In this document: positions 54,501 through 63,500 of the stretch, in pieces | Layout of the letters: each line of letters starts with the position of its first letter | Position numbering within the stretch: the first letter of the stretch is position 1 | Assembly: GCA_026936325.1 (NCBI GenBank) | Contig: JAPTHN010000024.1 | Location: 2,607,501-2,671,500, forward strand | DNA from: Platynereis dumerilii | Taxonomy: Eukaryota > Annelida > Polychaeta > Phyllodocida > Nereididae | Direction: 5' to 3' | Length of the DNA: 64,000 nucleotides | Program-made: the position numbers and the translations under genes | Notes under the pieces: model-generated | What the model saw: the letters and a program-made list of their open reading frames with translations, nothing else | Told to the model about the DNA's origin: nothing | The model's database searches: none

Positions 54501-57500
54501 AACGTAGTTTTTAGGACAGTGCGCGCAGAATTTGTCGCACGTCTGCAGGGCTGCCTGGGGCAATTTATAGGACATCTTGGGCTCATTTTCCCAGAAACAT
54601 GTATTTAAAGCCTTCATGAACTGACCTGAGCCTCCTACATTTCCCCAAAATTGTTAAATCCAGCTGCAAAGTTTTGAAGCGAGGACGATAAAATTTGAAG
54701 ATCAGAAAATGGTAGAATGTGTAACTGTTGAGGGGAGTTGCAACGGCAAAAATCGTCTGCTACAGCCAATAGGGGGACAATATTTTGTGCATAACAGGGC
54801 TAACAAACAACCGTTGCAACATGAAAATGCAGGAAAGACTCAATGCAATGTGTTCTATCTCAAGACAGCCTCCGGCTGTCTTGAATGAGATAGAATGTTT
54901 AGATCTAATTCACACCCTAATGTCACTTTAGCATTATAGGTACATATTGTAAAGTTTGATTAGTTGCTAATCATTGTTCTTGTTTTATGCATGCATGTTA
55001 GTGTTCTATGTACCCTTTTTGAAACATATTACGTTTTTGGTTTTGTATCTACATGTGGGTTTTATTGAATTTTCTCTTTTTTGACATTTTATTTTGTTTA
55101 TTTATTGTAGTCAACACCAAGCAGTCTGTGATACTGAAAACAAACTAAAGTGGCATATACATGTGTGTTCCATATTGTACACTGCCGTCCAAACTTCTTG
55201 TAACGCTAGAGGACTATGAGTGCAACAGAGGAAATAGAATTCTTCATAACAAACTTACCTTTTATATACCGGGGTGTCCCCTCTTTGTACTCTTTTCTTA
55301 TTGTGATGTATATAATTCCTCTGTAAGATACGAATCCAGAGCTTTCCCTGTTTTGCCAAGGGAGGCTGATACATTGTTGAAACAAATCCGAAAATCCCAT
55401 GAGGGAACAGCACAAGGTTACCAAACTTTTGAATGGCAGTATATGAACACTATTAGTCTGTACAGCTGTAAATATGTTAAGGAATTTGTAACAAGGATGG
55501 GAAGAAACTTAATAATTAAATTGAACAAGTGGCAATCTCAGGGAAAACTTATAACATAATTATAATATCATTATAGTTGAAAAAACAATAAACTTACATA
55601 GGTTTTTTTTTTTTACGTTTACTTTATATGATATTGAAAATAAAATGTTTTTCGCAACAGGCTTCATTTGCCTTTGTATTATTGAATCACTGGTTTTTTG
55701 TAGAAAGAGCAATTTAATATTACTAACTTTATAATTCCCCTGGTGGTGGTCACAAACATTGCTGTGGTCTAGATATTAACTTTGATGGAAAAAATATAAC
55801 TATAGGCCTATTCATTACTATCTCTCATAATGCTATTAATCGGCCTGCATAAAGTCTGCTAAGATGCCTTTTACATATTTTTGGAACGCAAAATTTAACA
55901 CATAACTAATCTTCTATTCTTCTTCAATATATGAAACATATAATTACTTGCTCCCATCAATCTCAATTTCTTACTGGTGATTTTTTTTTTCTGGATTTTC
56001 ATTTCTTCATGGTTTGATAACCATGGGAGGGTTTACTTTCCTTGAAATTTGAGAAATTAAGTTTTGCATTACATTTTTATTTATTGTGATTGCACAATTT
56101 CACTAAGTTAATATTTAGTAAAGATGTTCTGGAGCAACTATTTGACGAAATTATGGTTTTTTTACAAATGCAAAAAGTTAGGGTCAAGAACTCTCTTGGG
56201 CAATGTCGAGGAAGGCCTATATATCAAGTATCAATCTTCAACTTTTGAGAAATAATCTCAATTTCAATGTGCACCCTTTTATCTTCTAATCCCCACCCCC
56301 CCTTTCCTGCAAGTGCATCTTTGTACAACTAACCCTTCTTTGCTTTACCCCCTTTACCCATAGGAACATCATGTGACTCAACAACAGCACCAGTTACTAC
56401 CCCTCCATGTCTGACATTGACCACAGGGGGCAATGGAAGATCAGCTCCATGTGTCTTTCCATTTGTTTACAATGGAAATATCTACACTGCCTGTACAACT
56501 GTTGACAGAGGACAGCTATGGTGTGCTACTACGTCAAACTATGACTTCGACCAGTTGTATGGATTTTGTTCAGGTCAGTCTGCTTTCTATACTAATTATT
56601 TTAGAGCATTGTATTTATTGTATTATGATAAAACATATAGGCCTATTATTATATATCATAAATACCTACGACTGAATCAATTTGTCTTTATTGCGTTTCA
56701 CATCAATTTATAATGAGTGGATAGCTTGAAATGAATACTAAAATTATTACATTTGAATTTTCTACATTTGTTCTTAAATAATCTTTTGCATACATTTTTG
56801 ATATTGCTCGTATCTTGCATTATCATAACTTTATTGTCTATTAACTAATCTTCCATTGCAGGATTATTTTTTATATATCATTTAATTGTTATTATCAACC
56901 GTTCAATGTTATTGAGAAAGATGAATGACTGGGTGTTGAAAATGTTTTTTGAAATATGCAATTCTTCCAATACACCAGCCAATTTCAAAATATATAAAAT
57001 TATATTTTCAGGTTTGAAGTGTGATTTACTGTTCTCTGTTTTTTACTTGATACATTTGCCACTTAGTAGGAAACTTACTACTAAATTTACACAATGAGCC
57101 TTCCTCTTTCCCATAAAAATGTCATTGTGAATATCTTTGAACATCCATAGAATATTGCACTTTGTCAAAGATGGGCCTTATTATATTGGAGATGATGAAT
57201 TATGTCTTGCATGACGGCCAGTTTTGATCAAGATAATATTTCTAATAAGCTATTATAATTTTTTTTTCATCATTTGTTCTGATGAATTGATTTAAAACTA
57301 AGAATGAAATTTAATGCTTGTTTAAAGTGACTTACACTAAAACATTTTAAGGGGAAAAAGTTCTAAACCAAAAGAATGACTTCCACTATTCATGACAAAT
57401 ATATGATTTATTCTTTTCACAGATGACCCTGCATGTCCTGAAAACTCGCACTATACCCTTGCACTGACTGATCCCCCGACTGACGTCACCAAAAGCACAA

Positions 57501-60500
57501 TCCCAAATGCCCCAGTCTCCGTTGTCATATCTGATATTTATGAGAGCATCTCTATTCTTTCTGAAAGTAGTTCACTGTCTCCTGAAAGTACCACTGAACT
57601 ACCTAATAACACTGACACTCCTAATACCAGCCCAACTTTAACATCAGAACATTCACAGTTCTTTGAAAGTGATGCGAAATCATCATCATATAACGTGACT
57701 CTTGCCAGTGCTGAGATCACTACCATAATGACAAGTGACCAATATACAGGAATTTCATCTTCTGCCCCTACACTTGTAACTTCTGTTTCTAATATATCCC
57801 AGTTCACTGCGAGTTCTACAATATCTGAAGCACCACCGTCTACAAAGGATAATGTTACAACATCTGAAGCACCACCGTCTACAAAGGATAATGTTACTAC
57901 AACTGAATGCCGCACTTACACATCCCAAGGAAACAGCGATGGAGCGGCTTGTGTTTTTCCTTTTACTTATAAAGGGTTGATTATTACGGAGTGTACTGCA
58001 TTGGACAACAATGGAAGAAATTGGTGTGCAACTACATCTGATTATAATGAGGACAAGAGATGGGGAAACTGCTTAGGTATACTTTAATGGCCTCTCCTTT
58101 GATTCATCTATTAAATATTCTTTTCATCTAATTTTATGAGGAATTAACTAAATTCTTACATAATGTAGACAAGGGAGTATGGAGATATGTTCTTACCCTG
58201 TAATTTATTCTGCTATTGACTTAAGATTGCTATCCACTATAACTAGTGCTCTTAATCACTAACCTTTCATATATATCTTGCTTTGCTTATATTATTCCAG
58301 AACCTGATTGCACAGACCTCTCTCCTTCTTCTGCTTCCAGCTATGAGTCTTCTGCACATTTTAATAACACATTGTTTTATGCTAATGAGACTTCTGAGAC
58401 AACCCCAATTCATAAGCCAAATAGTACTTACATGTATGTCATAACTGACAAAGGTACTGAAACTTCAACCTCTCAGACAACAACAAATATTGAATTAGAG
58501 TCCACTGAAAGTTTGGACACAACACAATCTTTAGACTCAGTAGACTTCGAAACTGATTTGAGCAGTGTTAGAATTACTACCGAACGTAATTCATCAGAAA
58601 AAGAGGTAACGGATTACACACATTCTACTTATGTAATGACAGAGGAAACAGATTCAGGCAGTGATGCATTCTCTACACCTGGTATCACATCAGATGAGAG
58701 TCAAGTAATAACAGCAACACACCAAACCGATGGTGTAATAGAAGATAATAGTGATGCTCTTCCTTCATTCTCCACTGCCAGTATTACATCAGACACATCA
58801 CAGGGTACAGAAACTAGTACCAACAATATTACATCAGACACATTTAAGAATACAGTTACTAGTACAACCAGTATTACATCAGATTCACTGAAGAGCACAG
58901 TTACTAGTACAGCCATACCCTCAATTATGACTCCAAATTCTGACTGCACTACATTCACTTCTCGAGGAAACAGTGATGGAGCAACATGTGTATTTCCCTT
59001 CATATACTTCAACATACATCGGTATGACTGCATAGGAGGTTTAGCAGTTTCAGCATCATGGTGTGCAACAACTTCAAACTTTGATACAGATCAACTGTGG
59101 GGCTATTGCAATGGTATTTGGTTTGTTCATTCACATTTGTTTAAGTTCAATATATCAATTGATTTCCTTTTCTATTTCCTTAAAAATTCTCAAAAGTGTT
59201 TCTCTTCTTTCACTATTGAACATTACCAAAATTGTACCTGTTTGCATTCGCCACTGTAACTTTACTTCACTCTTCATGTTCCAGAAACTATTTGCAAGTC
59301 CACTGATCCTACTTTAAGCACTGCTTCACCCTCTGACATTACAAACACTGACATTAATTCCCTCACGCAAACATTGTCTTCAAATATTGATTCTACCAGT
59401 CAAACGTCTATCCAAAGTGCACAGTGTCAAACACCCACTGAGGGTGGCAACAGTGATGGAGCATCATGTGTTTTCCCCTTTATCTTCAAAAATGAAGTTT
59501 TTACATCATGTACAACAAAGGAAAACAATGGAGCATTATGGTGTGCAACAACACTTAACTATGATGATGATGCAATATGGGGAAACTGTAAAGGTAATGG
59601 TGAAATTTGGATGTCACATAATTAAGTCATTTCAATAAGCCTATTTTCATTCATGATTTTTGACATATTATATAAATTCCCAATAAATTTCAGAGCCCGT
59701 GTGCAATTACGATCACTTGCAAGACAAGACATTACAAACTTCTCCTGCTCAACAGTATAGCAATGAAAATGCATCACCATCAGCTTCCAAATATAGCAAT
59801 CCACCCCCGCTTGAGATAAGCCCTGTCTCAAGTAATATTCAATCATCGACTATGTCTTCTTCATCAATTCAATACACCATGGACAATAATGATGGCATTA
59901 CAAAGCCATCTCATGATGGATCTGCTGCTGCTGGCACTGAGTCTACTATCAAGCATCCAGTTGAAGTAACACAATTTGTACCAATCCCAAAAACTTGCTA
60001 TACCCTGACTTTTGGTGGAAACAGTAATGGAGGACTTTGCAAACTTCCCTTCATCTACAAAGGCAGAATAATGTTAACTTGCATAAGGATTGACAACCTT
60101 GTACCTTGGTGTTCAACAACGACAAATTTTGACAAAGACGGGAAATGGGGAAATTGTGCAGGTTTGTTTAGGTGGGAGTTAGGTTTTGTTTTGTTTTCTT
60201 ATATCTTGTACATAGTTCCCACCCCAAAGATTTTGTTTTAGCATCTTTTGTTCTAGTATACTAGGTCTGCTGTACTAGAACAGTTAACCTATCAGTATAG
60301 ATAACAGTCATTAATCTTGTACACACCAAAAAGGTTTCGAAAACTGGATATTTGTAGATCTTTGGATATGATATCAATTTACTTCTTTTATTTTAGTTGC
60401 TTAGGCCAGATTGGCATCCTAGCCTGGTGTTGTAAGTTCTAGATCTATCCCTTAGACAAGTATCTTAATCATAGGTTTATGATGTTCACAGTGTATCTGG

Positions 60501-63500
60501 TGTTTGAAGCTTCTGATAAAAACTGGTGAGGTTGACGTTTCAGAATACAACTAAGCACTATGGTATTGACTATTGTGTTGAAAATATTATCGGTGCATGG
60601 CTGTTTTTATGTTTTACTAATATTTACATTTTTATTCCTTTCAGATCCTAATCCCTCCTACCTTACTAATACTAATTATCTTTTTTTAAATTAATTATAT
60701 GAATTGTCTGCTTGTGTTTGTTGTATGTACAAATTTTCTTAAATTATATAAAAGTATGAGCAATCACTTTGCTCAATTAGTCTTAGTATATTTCGCAATT
60801 GTCCTTAAATAATGAAGACAAATGAGTAATAGATATATTTATGCAGTCATCGTATTTAAATTATTCAACAGAAACAAGTATGATGTATGAAAATCCAACA
60901 ATATGTGGGCTTACTATGCCAGAATAAATCTTTAAAAAATCATAACATAAGATCTTCTGAAAAATGTAGAAGTCCATCAACATTTAACCTTTTACGAAAC
61001 AATTTTGATTTAGGTTCAACATGTGATGCAACGACTCCTACTCCTCCATGTCTTGGTTCGTTTCTTTTACTTATATTTTGTTACACTGGGCCCTATTTAG
61101 TTAAACAGAAGATTATCAAATGCAGCCAGAGCATGTTGATTACATACAGTACTGTGTTTGAAGTGTTTAATGTGTGCTATTCAGTTGCTTTGCATCACAT
61201 GGTTAAGTATCTTTGATTGCAACAATGTTGACCAATTTTTCATATTCCAAATCCACATCTATATAGAGTGATGAAGGTCTTCAGGGTATTCAATCTTCAG
61301 GCTATATCATAGGATGTTTGATTTAGTAGACTCATTTGGTTTGTTCATGACATAGTTAAAATAGCTACATTTCCATCAGAGGTTCTATTCACTGCAGTGA
61401 CTTAAGGTAGTAATTACTGATATATAAAGGAAAAAGAAAAGTATAGAAAAGCACTGATATCTTATCTGGTATTTTACACAGTATTGAAAGAAAAAAGGAG
61501 CTTTAGTGAGGAGAAATTGTTCAAGAAGATTGTGGGGTTATTAGGGTAAACTCAACAAAAATAGTCGACATTAAATTTAGTACAGCAAAAATTTAAAGCC
61601 ATTGTCTAGATTTATAACTACCTTCCAAACTTCTAAAAGGTCCAGATTGTGTAGAACCATCCAGTTCAAATCCACCATCACCAACAGTAACATCACCACA
61701 ATCATCATATGCTTCTTCACCTTCACCAACCCAAATCACCCCATGCACTACATACACCATAGGAGGAAACGCAGATGGGGCAACTTGTGTGTTTCCATTC
61801 AAGTACAAAAAGATCATCAGATATGATTGCATTGCCACTGATAACGAAGGCCGCCTCTGGTGTTCTGTAACACCCAATTTCGATCTCGACAAAGCCTGGG
61901 GAAATTGTGCAGGTATTTCGTAGAATTGTAGATGTAGCGACTGCATAGATATTAGATAATAATGGTGCTAGGCTAGAGATCAACTCATAGTATGTAATAG
62001 TATGTACTTTTCTGAACTTTGTTGAAGCTCTTTAAGTATTTGTAAAGAGGCAATCTACTTTTACATTCAGCGTCATGACTTACTACTTACACAAGTATTT
62101 GTAAATGCACACAAAAATATATTGCTATTTGTCTGGTTAACCTCTCATTAGATCAGTCACTTTGTCCTTGGTTTGACGATAGAAAAAATGTGGTGAATAA
62201 AACTAACTACGATATTTATTTTATAATTCAAAACCTTTCCTTATATCAATATCAAAGTTTCTTGGAAAGTGTTTTCCTGATACTTACAACCTTTCATCTT
62301 CCTCTTTTTCACCCCACACTTTCTTTTTTGCCTCTACTCCCACAGCCACTGCATGTGACAGGTCTACTGACGCTGACAAAACCACATCTACCTCCACATC
62401 AACATCACCACCCTCCACTCCATGTGAAACTTACACAAGTGGGGGTAATGCAAGGGGATCTACTTGCACATTTCCTTTCATCTATAGAGGAAAAGCTCGT
62501 TACAAATGCATTTATAAGAATAATGAAGGAAGACCGTGGTGTGCTACAACATCTAATTATGATAATGATAGAGTCTGGGGAAACTGTGATGGTAGGCTTA
62601 CTGAATGTTGCTTGTATCGTAGTGTGTATAGTATAGTAGTATAATATTCCAACATATCTTTTAAACCATACTTTAATTATCCTTATTTTGATGATAATAG
62701 TTTGGGGAAACTGTAATGGTTGCCTTATTTAAGGCTTCATATCGCATGTACAAAGTTCTATGCTACCTTTTAGATATTACTTTTTTTTAATGGAAACAAT
62801 AACGGTCAGGGAAACTATGACGGTAGACTTATTGAATTCTTCATATCGCATACATGAAGTGGCATTCCTCGCTATCTTTGACACCTGTAATTCTCTTAAG
62901 ATTTTTCCTTATCAACAGGCATTGGATGTCTCTGTTATAGCCACCTTTTTTATATCTTTGAAGAATATCAGCCTTCTTTTATCTGTGAAAAATATCACTA
63001 TATCATTTGCATGGCTTTCTCAATTTTATAACTACAACAGGCACTGCATGTGACCCTTCTACCTCAGAAACACCCACCACACCGCAGCCTACACCACCCA
63101 CACCACAACCTTACACTGGCACCACACCTTGTACCACAGCCACAATCGGGGGTAATGCAAATGGCAGGTCTTGCATGTTTCCTTTTTCGTATAAAGGAAT
63201 ACAGCGGTACTACTGCATTGCTCTTGACAACGAGGGAAGGTTGTGGTGTGCTGTCACCCCCAACTATGACATTGACAAACAGTGGGGAAATTGTGCAGGT
63301 TAGAGTTCTCAATAGCTATGCTTCAGCTTGAGAGTTTCTGGAAGCAGGCTTGAGAGTTTCTTGAAGCAGGCTCTTTTGCAACTATTTCCAGATCTTCCAG
63401 AGTTTGTAGACAATATATGAAATCCAAACATCTTTTTTCATGATTTTCAATCAGATATAAATTTTAATGCGAAAGATCTCAAACTTTCTTAATGGATATT

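Larger units (their letters stand above)
53750..56363. other. Intron 111 (2,614 bp)
   Basis: AT-rich flanks with a more GC-balanced stretch about 54380-54900 that ends in a hairpin; it may be an inserted repeat. An open frame of 132 codons at 55161-55559 has no recognised domain. Acceptor at 56363 follows a strong C/T tract. Confidence 0.6.

Noticed and set aside
60646-60697. Possible terminal exon after CTTTCAG (D-P-N-P-S-Y-L then stop)
   Set aside because: Only 16 codons, no cysteine, no FN2 feature and AT-rich sequence; the acceptor alone is not enough.
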